Shown piece by piece: positions 53,350-62,888 of a stretch of 64,000 bases of DNA. Source of the DNA: Flavobacteriaceae bacterium MAR_2010_188 (GTDB lineage Bacteria; Bacteroidota; Bacteroidia; Flavobacteriales; Flavobacteriaceae); assembly GCA_900104375.1 (NCBI GenBank), contig LT629302.1:2382001-2446000 (forward strand). Direction: 5' to 3'. A program made the translations under genes and the position numbers. The number at the start of each line of letters is the position of its first letter. Position 1 is the first letter of the stretch. The notes below the pieces were generated by a model. It saw only the letters and a program-made list of their open reading frames with translations. It did no database searches and had not been told where the DNA came from.

Positions 53350-53928
53350 TTACGTTTTAACTTCTTCCCTCATTAAATGCTCCAACTTTTTCCCCGCAAG
53401 TATCTTAGTACCCACAACAATAAATCCCAATTTAAGATATAAACGCTTCGCATCGGGATTTGTGCATTCTACCAACAAACCAATGGTCTGGCGATTTTTT
53501 GACGAATAGATGTTTATAGTATGTTTCAAAAGTTTTGTGCCAACTCCACTCCCACGTAAATCTGCTCTTACCGCAATTGAATCGATATAATATTCTCCGG
53601 CCTCGGTTTCATTTTCTAAAATGTAATTGGATTTGTAATGTTGGTCGATATAATTTTCAATCGGAAACCTCAATCCCTTCAATTTAGCTCCATCGTAAAT
53701 GTTTATGGCTGCAACAATTTCTTCTTCGACTTCAGCTACATAACAATTTTCAAAGGAGTATTGATTATTCTTTCTTTGAGTGAAATGATGGAGAAACCTT
53801 ATTGCTTCTTCTTCTTTTTCAACCCCTATAAAATGATAGATGATGTCTTCCATAGCGAGAAATAATAGTCCCGCTAGTGCCTTGGCATCTTCTTGCTTTG
53901 CTTTTCTAATTTGTATATGCTTCAACAT
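53350..53928 (-). CDS. GNAT-family N-acetyltransferase
   Basis: A 192-residue acetyltransferase; ATG at 53928 (MLKHIQIRKAKQEDAKALAG) fits the fold better than the GTG at 53946. The acetyl-CoA loop is VRADLRGSGVGTKLL near residue 132 and the C-terminal LVECTNPDAKRLYLKLGF near 158 is typical. Substrate unknown. It is separated from the sugar cluster by a strong terminator. Confidence 0.85.
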   Translation of the reverse strand: MLKHIQIRKAKQEDAKALAGLLFLAMEDIIYHFIGVEKEEEAIRFLHHFTQRKNNQYSFENCYVAEVEEEIVAAINIYDGAKLKGLRFPIENYIDQHYKSNYILENETEAGEYYIDSIAVRADLRGSGVGTKLLKHTINIYSSKNRQTIGLLVECTNPDAKRLYLKLGFIVVGTKILAGKKLEHLMREEVKT

Positions 53929-53945
53929 AAAGATTTTATTTTCCA

Positions 53946-53979
53946 CAAAAAAAATGCGAAGCTAGCCGCTTCGCATTTT
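53946..53979 (-). terminator. Terminator of the DUF1080 sugar operon
   Basis: AAAATGCGAAGC (53951-53962) and GCTTCGCATTTT (53968-53979) form a perfect 12-bp stem with a 5-nt loop. On the minus strand it ends in an eight-T run, 22 bp after the DUF1080 stop. Confidence 0.92.
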
Positions 53980-54001
53980 CCTTTATTTCAACTAAGATAT
54001 T

Positions 54002-54760
54002 TTATAATCTAGTAATGCTTATATTTTTAAACCAGACCTTATTACCGTGGTCTTGCAGTCCGATATGGCCTGTCTGATATTTGCCAAATCCTTCCCATCC
54101 TTTAAACTTGGAATTGGCTACCATTCTATCCCACTCTGGTCCGTGTACCGTAAATGTAAATGCCAGGTTCCCGTTCATATAAACTTGGCCCATATTATCC
54201 ACGTGATTTACGCTTAATTCCATATTGTTCCACTCGCCCGCCGGATTAATTAATTCTGGTGGACAGGCAATCATATCGTATAAAGAACCTGCTTTGTGCG
54301 TGCCACCCGCAACCTTGGCATCGGGATGTCTTTCGTTATCCAAAACCTGAATCTCAGGTCCGGTCTGGTACGCCTCCGGAAATTTTTTATCTTCGTGTAC
54401 CCCATAGAATATTCCGCTATTAGCGCCTTCTTCGACCTTCCAATCGAGTTTCAAAACAAAGTTGGTGAAAGTGTCTTTAGTGATAATATTTTTTCCGCCT
54501 TCGGAACCTGGGGTAAACATCATCGCATCTCCATCGATAGTCCACTCATCGTACATTTTGTCCGAAAGATATCCGCGCCACTGATCCATCGACTTGCCGT
54601 CGAAAAGGCTTATGGTATTGTCTTGATTGTCTGTTCCCATAATTTCGTCTTCGACCTCGGCAACGGTTTCTTCAAATTCTTCATCCGTTTTTTCGTTTTT
54701 ATCGCCACAGCTAAATGTGATAAGTGCTATGGTCGCTAAACCTAGTAGTGTTTTTTTCAT
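54002..54760 (-). CDS. DUF1080 (3-keto-disaccharide/glucoside hydrolase-like) lipoprotein
   Basis: A 252-residue lipoprotein (MKKTLLGLATIALITFSC, lipobox Cys) with an acidic linker. The concanavalin-like DUF1080 domain follows (ISLFDGKSMDQWRGY near residue 51, SGIFYGVHED near 120, GHIGLQDHGNKVWFKNISI at the end). DUF1080 proteins are now linked to cleavage of 3-keto-glycosides by elimination/hydration. It is last in the operon, next to sugar isomerase and oxidoreductase genes. Periplasmic site is implied by the lipobox. Confidence 0.85.
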   Translation of the reverse strand: MKKTLLGLATIALITFSCGDKNEKTDEEFEETVAEVEDEIMGTDNQDNTISLFDGKSMDQWRGYLSDKMYDEWTIDGDAMMFTPGSEGGKNIITKDTFTNFVLKLDWKVEEGANSGIFYGVHEDKKFPEAYQTGPEIQVLDNERHPDAKVAGGTHKAGSLYDMIACPPELINPAGEWNNMELSVNHVDNMGQVYMNGNLAFTFTVHGPEWDRMVANSKFKGWEGFGKYQTGHIGLQDHGNKVWFKNISITRL

Positions 54761-54773
54761 TTGTAATTATTGA

Positions 54774-55829
54774 TTAAATCCCTAAGATTTTCCTTAGTTG
54801 GTTTTCGTCCGTTTTATCGCTTCCTGCAAAGTCATCAAACGCCTTATCAGTTGCTTCGATAATATGTTTCTTTATAAATGGCGCACCTTCCCTTGCACCT
54901 TGCTCCGGACTTTTTATTACGCATTCCCACTCTAAAACTGCCCATACGTCACAGCCGTACTCGGTTAGCTTAGAAAACACTTTGTTCCACTCTATCTGTC
55001 CATCGCCAGGTGAGCGATATCTGCCCGCTCTATCCTTCCAGTCGCCATAGCCTCCAAAGGTTCCTTTTTTACCGGTTGGGTTAAACTCGGAATCCTTTAC
55101 ATGGAACATTTTTATAAACTCGTGATAATGGTCTATATATTCAATATAATTTAATTGTTGAAGCACGAAATGCGAAGGATCATAAAGGATATTCACTCTT
55201 TTGTGGTTATTGGTAGCCTTCAAAAATCTTTCAAAAGTTACACCGTCGTGAATATCTTCAACCGGATGCACCTCATAACAGACGTCAACTCCATTTTCAT
55301 CAAAAACATCTAATATCGGAATCCAACGATCTGCCAATTCCTTAAAACCCATCTCTATCAAACCTTTCGGTTGCTGAGGCCACGGATGCACCGCTGGCCA
55401 AAGAAGCGAACCAGAAAATGTGGCATGCGCGGTCAATCCTAAGTTTTTACTTGCTTTTGCTGCAAGCTTGCATTGCTCGATTGCCCACTTTGTACGCTCT
55501 TTTGGTTTGCCTTTTAATTGGTCTGGCACAAAGACATCGAACATGATATCGTGCGCAGGATGAACTGCTACCAATTGCCCCTGTATATGGGTAGAAAGTT
55601 CTGTAATTACAAGTCCGTACGAACCAACCTTTCCGATAAGTTCATCACAATAAGTCTGACTTTCTGCTGCCTTTTCTAGGTCTATGAGCCGTTTGTCCAA
55701 AGTCGGCATTTGGATACCGATATAACCAAGGTCGCTTGCCCATTTACATAAGCCTTCCAATGAATTGAAAGGTTCTTTCTCATCCATAAACTGTGCTAAA
55801 AAAATAGCAGGCCCTTTTATTGTATTCAT
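54774..55829 (-). CDS. Sugar phosphate isomerase/epimerase-type TIM barrel (cytoplasmic)
   Basis: A 351-residue xylose-isomerase-like TIM barrel without a signal peptide. Metal-site segments: VCYEVHPVEDIHDG near residue 190, LYDPSHFVLQQLNY near 226, MFHVKDSEFNP near 251 and AVLEWECVIKS near 306. It could isomerise or hydrolyse a keto-sugar inside the cell. It lies 6 bp after the Gfo/Idh gene, so both are likely cotranscribed. Confidence 0.85.
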   Translation of the reverse strand: MNTIKGPAIFLAQFMDEKEPFNSLEGLCKWASDLGYIGIQMPTLDKRLIDLEKAAESQTYCDELIGKVGSYGLVITELSTHIQGQLVAVHPAHDIMFDVFVPDQLKGKPKERTKWAIEQCKLAAKASKNLGLTAHATFSGSLLWPAVHPWPQQPKGLIEMGFKELADRWIPILDVFDENGVDVCYEVHPVEDIHDGVTFERFLKATNNHKRVNILYDPSHFVLQQLNYIEYIDHYHEFIKMFHVKDSEFNPTGKKGTFGGYGDWKDRAGRYRSPGDGQIEWNKVFSKLTEYGCDVWAVLEWECVIKSPEQGAREGAPFIKKHIIEATDKAFDDFAGSDKTDENQLRKILGI

Positions 55830-55835
55830 CTTAAA

Positions 55836-56978
55836 TTAATTCTCTTGAATGTTTACCCAAACGTTTCCTCTGTGGTGAGATTCTACTGCTTTCTCAATAA
55901 AACTCATTCCTCTTAAACCATCAATCATCGTTGGAAATTCTCCATGGTCGTAGGTTTCACCATTAATTGCTTTTGCCACTCCCTTATAGATATTTCCCAT
56001 TGAATCGAAAATACCTTCCGGGTGTCCTGGAGGAAGTTTAGTACCGTCCAAAGAAAGCTCACTATTATAAGAATGACCTGGTTTTAAAACCTGAAGCGGC
56101 TTACCTTCTTCCATTAGATAAAGGTAGTTAGGGTTTTCTTGTTCCCATTTTAACCCAGCTTTGTCGCCATATACTTTAACGATAAAACTATTTTCTTCAC
56201 CGGTCGCAATCTGGCTGGTACAAATGACTCCTTTTACATCATTGGTCGCACGGAGAAGTACAGTTCCGTCGATATCCATTTTGTTGTCGGAATAAAGCAT
56301 ATTTAAATCTGCCAAGACCGAATTTATTTTTAATCCTGAAACATACTCTAACATATCGAAAGCGTGTGTCCCGATATCTCCTATGCAGCAGCTAATCCCA
56401 GATTTCTCTGGATTTAAGCGCCAAGTAGAACTGCGTTTTTCCTTATCGTGAATAATAGGATTAATCCAGCCCTGATAATACTGCGCATCAAGTTTTTGAA
56501 CCTTTCCGATTGCTCCATTCTTTATCATTTCTCGCATCTGCCTTACCATCGGATAACCCGTATAAGTGTAGGTGACAGCAAAAACTGCTTTGGTAGCTTG
56601 AAGGGTTTTATTAAGGATTATAGCTTCCTCGAAAGTGGTTGTCATTGGTTTTTCACAAATGACGTTAAACCCATTTTCCAATAACTTTTTTGCCATTGGA
56701 AAATGCAAGAAATTAGGCGTTAATATTGAAACCACCTGCATCCTTTTTTCTTTTGGCATGGCCAGCTCTTTCTCGATCAACTGATCAATATCCTTGTAAA
56801 CCCTGTCGGTAGGTATGCCTATTTTTTCAGCAAAAGCCCTACTTTCATTAAGGTCGGGATTGAATGCCCCACCAACCAATTGGTATTTATCGAACATGGA
56901 TGATGCCACCCTATGTAAAATTCCTATTAACGAATCGCCTCCGCCTCCTAATATTCCTAATCTAATCTTTTGGCTCAT
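55836..56978 (-). CDS. Gfo/Idh/MocA-family oxidoreductase
   Basis: A 380-residue NAD(P)-dependent sugar oxidoreductase. Rossmann motif LGILGGGGDSLIG near 7, the FNVICEKPMTTTFEEA block near 105 (EKP motif), and the CCIGDIGTHAFDMLEYV segment near 197. In keto-sugar pathways members of this family reduce 3-keto-glucose to glucose. The start overlaps the permease gene by 17 bp. No signal peptide, so cytoplasmic. Confidence 0.9.
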   Translation of the reverse strand: MSQKIRLGILGGGGDSLIGILHRVASSMFDKYQLVGGAFNPDLNESRAFAEKIGIPTDRVYKDIDQLIEKELAMPKEKRMQVVSILTPNFLHFPMAKKLLENGFNVICEKPMTTTFEEAIILNKTLQATKAVFAVTYTYTGYPMVRQMREMIKNGAIGKVQKLDAQYYQGWINPIIHDKEKRSSTWRLNPEKSGISCCIGDIGTHAFDMLEYVSGLKINSVLADLNMLYSDNKMDIDGTVLLRATNDVKGVICTSQIATGEENSFIVKVYGDKAGLKWEQENPNYLYLMEEGKPLQVLKPGHSYNSELSLDGTKLPPGHPEGIFDSMGNIYKGVAKAINGETYDHGEFPTMIDGLRGMSFIEKAVESHHRGNVWVNIQEN

Positions 56979-58224
56979 TTACTTTTTCTATTATTTCTGA
57001 AGTTTCGTAATCAACTTTCTCGTTCTTAAAAAATACGGCAAACAATATCATAACCCCAATCGCAAATAATGCAGGGAAAATCCAGATATCTTGCCAGCTA
57101 TGTAATCCATCTTCTATGATATAACTATCGGCAATCTTACCTGCGACCCAAAAGCCGATCAACATCCCCACACCATAGGTGGCTAAAGTAATCAAGCCTT
57201 GAGCTGCGCTCTTAATTTTTGGTCCTGCTTTAGAATCGGTATAAATCTGTCCGGATACGAAGAAGAAATCATAACACATTCCGTGCAACGCAATACCAAA
57301 CAATAGCATAAACATCAGTTCTCCTTCGTTGCCATAAGCAAAAAGGAAATATCTCACCGCCCATGCAATCATACCTGCCAATAAAGTCCATTTAAACCCG
57401 AATCTCTTAAAGAAAACCGGTAGCAAAAGCATAAATAATACCTCCGAAATCTGGCCGATTGTCATTTTCCCGGTAGGGTTAGAAACCCCAATTTCCGCCA
57501 GGAATGGGTTGGTGTACTGATAATAAAATGCAAGTGGAATACAGATAAGTATGGAAGAGATAAAGAAGACCAAAAAGTTTCGATTATACAAAAGCTTTAT
57601 CGCTTCTAATCCTAAAATATCTGAGATCGATACTTTTTCATTTTTACCGCTAGGAGGGGTTTTAGGCAAAGTAAAGCTGAAAACTCCCAACACTGCAGAC
57701 GCAATAGCGGTCATTAAAAATGTATTTTGTAGCAGTCCGCTTTGTATCCCATCGGGAGAATCCCAATTGAATAAATAACTGATGGCAAGACCTGCGACAA
57801 TCCAGCCGATCGTTCCCCAAACTCTAATAAATGAAAATTCTTTTTCCGGATCCTTCATTTGGTTGAAAGAAACCGAATTTACTAAAGCTAAAGTCGGCAT
57901 ATAGGCAATCATATAACCTAAAATATATGGGTAAAATGTAGCAAAATCGTCGGTAATGGACATCATGTACATTAAAACTGCCCCTATAATATGAAGGACT
58001 CCAAGAATCTTTTCAGCATTAAAATATTTATCTGCAATGAGACCAATTATAAAAGGAGCAATTATAGCGCCCCAAGATTGGGTACTATATGCCATGGCCG
58101 TTTCACCACCAGTGGCATTTAAATTACTTCCCAAAAAAGTACCAAGAGTAACAAACCAACCACCCCATATGAAGAATTCTAAGAACATCATAAAGGACAG
58201 CTGAAACTGAGTCGATTTTTTCAT
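56962..58224 (-). CDS. MFS permease of the nucleoside/sugar:H+ symporter type
   Basis: A 420-residue membrane protein with about 12 predicted helices (for example FMMFLEFFIWGGWFVTLGTFL near 11, GTIGWIVAGLAISYLF near 138). Composition and the N-terminal MKKSTQFQLSFMMFLEFF block match the NupG-like nucleoside permeases of Bacteroidota. Placed in a keto-sugar operon it more likely imports a sugar or its keto form than nucleosides; this is context inference. Confidence 0.82.
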   Translation of the reverse strand: MKKSTQFQLSFMMFLEFFIWGGWFVTLGTFLGSNLNATGGETAMAYSTQSWGAIIAPFIIGLIADKYFNAEKILGVLHIIGAVLMYMMSITDDFATFYPYILGYMIAYMPTLALVNSVSFNQMKDPEKEFSFIRVWGTIGWIVAGLAISYLFNWDSPDGIQSGLLQNTFLMTAIASAVLGVFSFTLPKTPPSGKNEKVSISDILGLEAIKLLYNRNFLVFFISSILICIPLAFYYQYTNPFLAEIGVSNPTGKMTIGQISEVLFMLLLPVFFKRFGFKWTLLAGMIAWAVRYFLFAYGNEGELMFMLLFGIALHGMCYDFFFVSGQIYTDSKAGPKIKSAAQGLITLATYGVGMLIGFWVAGKIADSYIIEDGLHSWQDIWIFPALFAIGVMILFAVFFKNEKVDYETSEIIEKVNEPKD

Positions 58225-58245
58225 TGATTAAATTTGATTAGTTAT

Positions 58246-59238
58246 TTAGTTTTTTTCGATGTCTTGTACCGATTTAAGAAGAAGCTCTTTGGTAGCCATA
58301 ATTCCTTCCTCTTCACTAAGTCTATCTCCTTCATATTCTACTCCAACAAATCCTGTATATCCGGCATCTTTTACAATACCCATAAGCCTTGGATAATCTA
58401 ATTTTGTTTCATAACCGTCATCATCAAAATCATAAGATTTGGCACTAACAGCTTTCGCTTTGGTCATCATTTGCTTAACACCATCGTAGATATCTGCATA
58501 TTCTTCTTCACATTCTCCCCAACGCTCGCCTTCTTTACGCTTTATACAGAAATTTCCAAAATCGGGTAGTGTCCCGCAATTTGGCATATTAACTTCGTTT
58601 ATAGCCGCCATTAACTTTGGAATATCAGAGGATAACCAACCGTGATTTTCAACCAAAACATTTATATTTTTTGTGGCTGCGTATTTGGAAAGCTTGGTCA
58701 ATCCATCTACAACGCCTTTGTTCCATTCTTTTGGCTCATTAGAACCAAAAGTATTCACCCTAATTGCATGGCATCCAAGAAATTGTGCAGCATCTACCCA
58801 TTTCTTATGCTTTTCTACAGCTTCATCCCTAACTTTTACGGACGGATCCGCAAGGTCACCTTCACCATCTACCATTATAAGGACATTGGTCATGCCATGT
58901 TCCTTGCTTTTTGCCAATAAGGTGTCCATCACAGCCTGCATTCCCATTTTTTCAATCTGTGGGGTGTAGAGCTGGCTCACGTATTCTAATCCAGAAAATC
59001 CGTATTCTTTAGCTTTTTCAGCAAAGGCGAAAGGACTCATAGATTTATCCATAATAGCTTTGTGCAAAGACCACTCGGCCAATGATAATTTGAAAAATGG
59101 ATCGACTTGTGCAACCTCTTCAACCGCTACTTCCGTAACTTCCTCTTTTTCAGAATTCTCCTTACAAGAGGTGATAGAAATTGTTAAAAATAGAATAAAC
59201 AGATTCGCAAAAATCCTGCGTTTAAATTGGACTTTCAT
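58246..59238 (-). CDS. Lipoprotein TIM barrel, hydroxypyruvate isomerase/sugar epimerase-like
   Basis: A 330-residue protein with lipoprotein signal (IFANLFILFLTISITSC, Cys near 25) and acidic linker, then a xylose-isomerase-like TIM barrel (LSLAEWSLHKAIMD near 51, VLVENHGWLSSD near 197, GVKQMMTKAKAVSAKSY near 254, GFVGVEYEGDRL near 295). It probably acts on a 3-keto-glycoside or free keto sugar in the periplasm. It is the first gene of the minus-strand operon. Confidence 0.83.
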   Translation of the reverse strand: MKVQFKRRIFANLFILFLTISITSCKENSEKEEVTEVAVEEVAQVDPFFKLSLAEWSLHKAIMDKSMSPFAFAEKAKEYGFSGLEYVSQLYTPQIEKMGMQAVMDTLLAKSKEHGMTNVLIMVDGEGDLADPSVKVRDEAVEKHKKWVDAAQFLGCHAIRVNTFGSNEPKEWNKGVVDGLTKLSKYAATKNINVLVENHGWLSSDIPKLMAAINEVNMPNCGTLPDFGNFCIKRKEGERWGECEEEYADIYDGVKQMMTKAKAVSAKSYDFDDDGYETKLDYPRLMGIVKDAGYTGFVGVEYEGDRLSEEEGIMATKELLLKSVQDIEKN

Positions 59239-59280
59239 AAAGAAATAATTAGTTATTATGTGAAATTATTAATAATAAAA

Positions 59281-59312
59281 TTGAAATCTTAAAGATAAGA
59301 TAATTACTTTAG
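59281..59312 (+). promoter_or_regulatory. Candidate promoter for the GMC oxidoreductase operon
   Basis: TTG (59281-59283), 21 nt, TACTTTAG (59305-59312), one mismatch from TAnnTTTG, 47 bp before the ATG. It lies in the 121-bp divergent gap, which must also drive the minus-strand operon. Confidence 0.3.
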
Positions 59313-59359
59313 TACACAATGTAGAAAAAATTGTTAACACCTAATCAAATTCAGTATCG

Positions 59360-61075
59360 ATGATTAAATTAAATCAATCCGGAACCGACCAAGAGTACGA
59401 TGCAATCGTAGTGGGAACTGGTATTTCGGGAGGATGGGCTGCCAAGGAATTGTGTGAAAATGGACTAAAAACCTTAGTTCTTGATCGCGGAAGAATGGTT
59501 ACTCATATTGAAGACTACCCAACAGCAAATCTTGATCCGTGGGACATGCCAAATGGCGGAGCTCCCAGTAGAGAGACCAAAGAAAGAAAGTTTAAACAGA
59601 ATCGAACCGGCTATACCACCGCAGAAGGGCATCAGCACTTTTTTGTTGACGATATAAAGCATCCTTATAACGAAGTAAGACGTTTTGATTGGATGCGGGG
59701 TTATCATGTAGGTGGACGTTCATTGGTGTGGGGGCGACAAAGTTACCGATTGAGCGATATCGATTTCGAGGCAAATGCCAAGGACGGGATTGCGGTAGAC
59801 TGGCCTATAAGATATGCAGAAATTGCTCCTTGGTACGACAAGGTGGAAGAGTATATTGGTGTCAGTGGAACAGTTGAGAATTGGCCAGCTTTACCAGATG
59901 GACAATTCTTAAAGTCAATGAATTATAATTGTGTCGAAGAAGACTTTAAACAAAAACTTTCTCAAAATTATAAAGATAGAATTGTAACGATGGGCAGAAC
60001 CGCCCATATTACAGAAGGAACCAAACCAGGGCTTGGCCGTTCTAGCTGTCAATATAGAGACCGCTGTATGAGAGGTTGTCCGTACGGAGCATACTTCAGT
60101 AGTAATTCTTCTACTTTACCAGCTGCAGATAAAACTGGTAACATGACCATGAGACCTTTTTCTATCGTACACGAAATTATGTACGACAAAGATAAAAAGC
60201 GTGCAACGGGTGTTAGGGTTATAGATGCGGAAACAAAAGAAGTTTTTGAATACAAAGCAAAGGTTGTTTTCTTATGTGCTTCGGCAATCGCCTCAGCAGC
60301 AATATTACTTCAATCTAAATCTGAAAGATTTCCTGAAGGAATGGGTAATGACAGTGGTGAATTAGGACATAATGTAATGGATCACCATTTTAGAGTCGGT
60401 GCAAACGGTGTTGCTCCTGGTTTTGAAGATAAATATGTAAAAGGTCGTAGGGCGAATGGAATTTACATCCCAAGATTTAGAAATCTTGGTGGTGATTCCG
60501 ATCAAAAAGACTTCATAAGGGGCTATGGTTATCAAGGTGGAGCAAGTCGTGGTGGCACTTCAGAATTGGTAGCCGAATTAAAATACGGACCAGAGCTTAA
60601 AGAAGCTATATTAAAACCAGGTCAATGGAGAATGAACCTATTGGCTTTCGGAGAATGTCTGCCCGATCACAGCAATAAAATGACCATGGATTATGAGAAG
60701 ACCGATGAATGGGGCTTGCCGACGGTGACATTTGATGCCGATTTCGGAGAAAATGAAATCGCCATGCGAAAGGACATGCAACAGCAGGCGGCGGAAATGC
60801 TTGAAAGTTCTGGATTTAAAGATATAAATCAATATGATGATATTGGAGGAATGGGCCTAGGAATTCATGAAATGGGAACTGCCAGAATGGGTAAAGATCC
60901 AAAAACTTCAGTTTTGAACAAGAACAATCAACTTCATGATTGTCCCAATGTATATGTAACTGACGGAGCTTTTATGACCTCTTCTGCCTGCCACAATCCA
61001 TCATTGGGTTATATGGCCTTTACCGCAAGAGCCGCTAACCATGCAGCGACAGAATTAAAAAAGATGAATCTTTAA
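59360..61075 (+). CDS. GMC-family oxidoreductase (3-keto-glycoside-forming type)
   Basis: A 571-residue FAD enzyme. FAD motif DAIVVGTGISGGWAAKEL at 14-31, GGRSLVWGRQSYR near 118, CMRGCPYGAYFSSNS near 235, and C-terminal HEMGTARMG then CHNPSLGYM (catalytic His/Asn). Large subunit of a gluconate-2-dehydrogenase-like or glucoside-3-dehydrogenase complex. It has no signal peptide; with the Tat-marked small subunit downstream it is probably exported by hitch-hiking. Confidence 0.9.
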   Translation: MIKLNQSGTDQEYDAIVVGTGISGGWAAKELCENGLKTLVLDRGRMVTHIEDYPTANLDPWDMPNGGAPSRETKERKFKQNRTGYTTAEGHQHFFVDDIKHPYNEVRRFDWMRGYHVGGRSLVWGRQSYRLSDIDFEANAKDGIAVDWPIRYAEIAPWYDKVEEYIGVSGTVENWPALPDGQFLKSMNYNCVEEDFKQKLSQNYKDRIVTMGRTAHITEGTKPGLGRSSCQYRDRCMRGCPYGAYFSSNSSTLPAADKTGNMTMRPFSIVHEIMYDKDKKRATGVRVIDAETKEVFEYKAKVVFLCASAIASAAILLQSKSERFPEGMGNDSGELGHNVMDHHFRVGANGVAPGFEDKYVKGRRANGIYIPRFRNLGGDSDQKDFIRGYGYQGGASRGGTSELVAELKYGPELKEAILKPGQWRMNLLAFGECLPDHSNKMTMDYEKTDEWGLPTVTFDADFGENEIAMRKDMQQQAAEMLESSGFKDINQYDDIGGMGLGIHEMGTARMGKDPKTSVLNKNNQLHDCPNVYVTDGAFMTSSACHNPSLGYMAFTARAANHAATELKKMNL

Positions 61076-61082
61076 AACATAG

Positions 61083-61685
61083 ATGATGAATAGAAGAGAA
61101 GCATTAAGGAGCATAGGATTAACAACAGGGTTTGTTGTTGTCTCTCCATCATTGTTAACGTTGTTACAAAGTTGTACAACAGAAAAAGAACACTGGCAGC
61201 CAACATTTTTAACAACTGACGAAGGTATATTCTTGACTCGTGTAGTTGATATTATCTTACCAAAAACAGATGATTCACCATCTGCAACGGAAGTTAACGT
61301 GCCAGAATTCATTGATAAATATATGGATCAAGTGTTAATGGAAGAAGAACAGGCCAAACAACGAAAAGCCCTTTCTAATCTAATGACTGCCATAAAGAAA
61401 GATTACAATGAAAATCTGGATGATATAAGTGATGAAGATTACAAAAAGATATTAGATAAATATCTACTTAATAGAGGTGAAAAAGACCCTCAAAGAGATG
61501 AAAATCCTAATAATAGTGACATCACAGATAGGGAATTCTTAGGCGGAATTAAGTATATGACCATAAATGCCTATAGAAATTCTCAACAAGTTGGAGAAAA
61601 TGTATTGGTTTACGATCCAGTTCCGGCTCAATATTATTGCGGTGATCTGCAAGAATTGACTGGAGGAAAATCTTATTCTTTGTAG
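61083..61685 (+). CDS. Gluconate 2-dehydrogenase subunit 3 family protein
   Basis: A 200-residue small subunit, 7 bp after the GMC gene. The N-terminus has a twin-Arg segment (MMNRREALRSIGLTTGF) and a hydrophobic stretch ending in LLQSC, so Tat export with possible lipidation. The DEGIFLTRVVDIILPKTDDSP block (about 44-64) is typical of the family. It should carry the GMC subunit out and help it to bind. Confidence 0.88.
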   Translation: MMNRREALRSIGLTTGFVVVSPSLLTLLQSCTTEKEHWQPTFLTTDEGIFLTRVVDIILPKTDDSPSATEVNVPEFIDKYMDQVLMEEEQAKQRKALSNLMTAIKKDYNENLDDISDEDYKKILDKYLLNRGEKDPQRDENPNNSDITDREFLGGIKYMTINAYRNSQQVGENVLVYDPVPAQYYCGDLQELTGGKSYSL

Positions 61686-61705
61686 AATAATTATAGTGTT
61701 AAAAA

Positions 61706-61739
61706 GAAAAAACTCGGTGAGAAATCACCGAGTTTTTTT
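61706..61739 (+). terminator. Terminator of the GMC operon
   Basis: ACTCGGTGA (61712-61720), loop GAAA, TCACCGAGT (61725-61733): perfect 9-bp stem, followed by a run of seven T. It lies 27 bp after the subunit-3 stop. Confidence 0.95.
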
Positions 61740-61838
61740 ATTAAAAAGATATTAGTTCTGTTTTCCAAAGCTTCAAATTTGGTTATATCTCCAAGAAATT
61801 ACTGAAACTTATCTCCTAAGATTCTCGTAAATACAGTC

Positions 61839-62795
61839 ATGAAATTAGGCAATCGATTCCTTTATTCACTTTTATTTCTTCCAACCCTGTTAACGGCCCA
61901 GAAGATAGATAATACTGTGTCTTTTCGAGATATTCCGCATGACCGCTATTTTAGGTTTAATTATGAGAATGACTATTTTGCCGCTACGGATGAAAACTAC
62001 ACTCAAGGGTATAATCTAGAACTGGTATTACCTAAATTGAAAAAAAATCCGATCAACTATTTAATGCTAAAACCTGAAGCTGATTTATATAAATATGGAA
62101 TTTCTGTTGAGCACATTGGGTATACGCCTAACGATTACGTTAGCTCAGACATTCAATTTGGCGATCGGCCATTTGCTTCTGCAATAATGTTGAAAAGTTT
62201 TGTGATCGCTACAAACTCCATTAAAAAATCGAGGCTCTCACAATCCTTTAGTTTAGGATTGATTGGCCCAGCTGCTTTCGGCAAGGAAATGCAGGTCTCT
62301 ATTCACAAGGCAACAGGCAACAAAATTCCTTATGGCTGGAAGAACCAAATAAAGAATGATATTGTAATCAACTATCGGATCGATTATGAAAAATTAATTT
62401 TCAATTTTCGTGATGTTTTTGAAGTAAGGCCAAATGCCACCCTTCAAATAGGAACGCTTTTTACCAATGCTTCAATTGGAGGAGTAGTCTCTATGGGTTG
62501 GTTGAATCAAAACCTCTTAAAAAACAAGAAAGATTTTCAACTTTATTTATTTTCACAACCATTGGTAAGTGTTGTTGGATATGACGCAAGCCTTCAAGGT
62601 GGATTCTTCAATGATAGAAGTCCGTATACTATATCTTCCAAAAACCTTGAAAGATTTACTGCTCAGTTCAACTATGGACTAGTTTTAAAAACCACAACCT
62701 TATTTTTAGAATATTCTAGAACAGCAATAAGCCGAGAATTTAAATCGGGTAACTCGGCCAAATGGGGTGGTATTAAAATTGGGCTTGCTTTTTGA
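61839..62795 (+). CDS. LpxR-family lipid A deacylase (DUF2219)
   Basis: A 318-residue outer-membrane barrel with signal peptide (MKLGNRFLYSLLFLPTLLTAQ). The LpxR signature is FNYENDYFAATDENYTQGYNLEL near residue 39 (Asn-Asp...Thr-Asp pattern) and the ending GGIKIGLAF is barrel-like. LpxR removes the 3'-acyloxyacyl group of lipid A in a Ca-dependent manner. Activity is inferred from family. Confidence 0.82.
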   Translation: MKLGNRFLYSLLFLPTLLTAQKIDNTVSFRDIPHDRYFRFNYENDYFAATDENYTQGYNLELVLPKLKKNPINYLMLKPEADLYKYGISVEHIGYTPNDYVSSDIQFGDRPFASAIMLKSFVIATNSIKKSRLSQSFSLGLIGPAAFGKEMQVSIHKATGNKIPYGWKNQIKNDIVINYRIDYEKLIFNFRDVFEVRPNATLQIGTLFTNASIGGVVSMGWLNQNLLKNKKDFQLYLFSQPLVSVVGYDASLQGGFFNDRSPYTISSKNLERFTAQFNYGLVLKTTTLFLEYSRTAISREFKSGNSAKWGGIKIGLAF

Positions 62796-62830
62796 CATAA
62801 AGAAGCGACAATGATTTTACCAACTAAATT

Positions 62831-62866
62831 AAATAGCCCAACGCAGATGTCGTTGGGCTATTTTAA
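62831..62866. terminator. Bidirectional terminator between lpxR-like and azurin genes
   Basis: AAATAGCCCAACG (62831-62843) and CGTTGGGCTATTT (62851-62863) form a 13-bp perfect stem around a 7-nt loop, with A- and T-rich flanks on both sides. It serves two convergent genes. Confidence 0.92.
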
Positions 62867-62888
62867 TTGAATGTCCTTCTACAAATTT

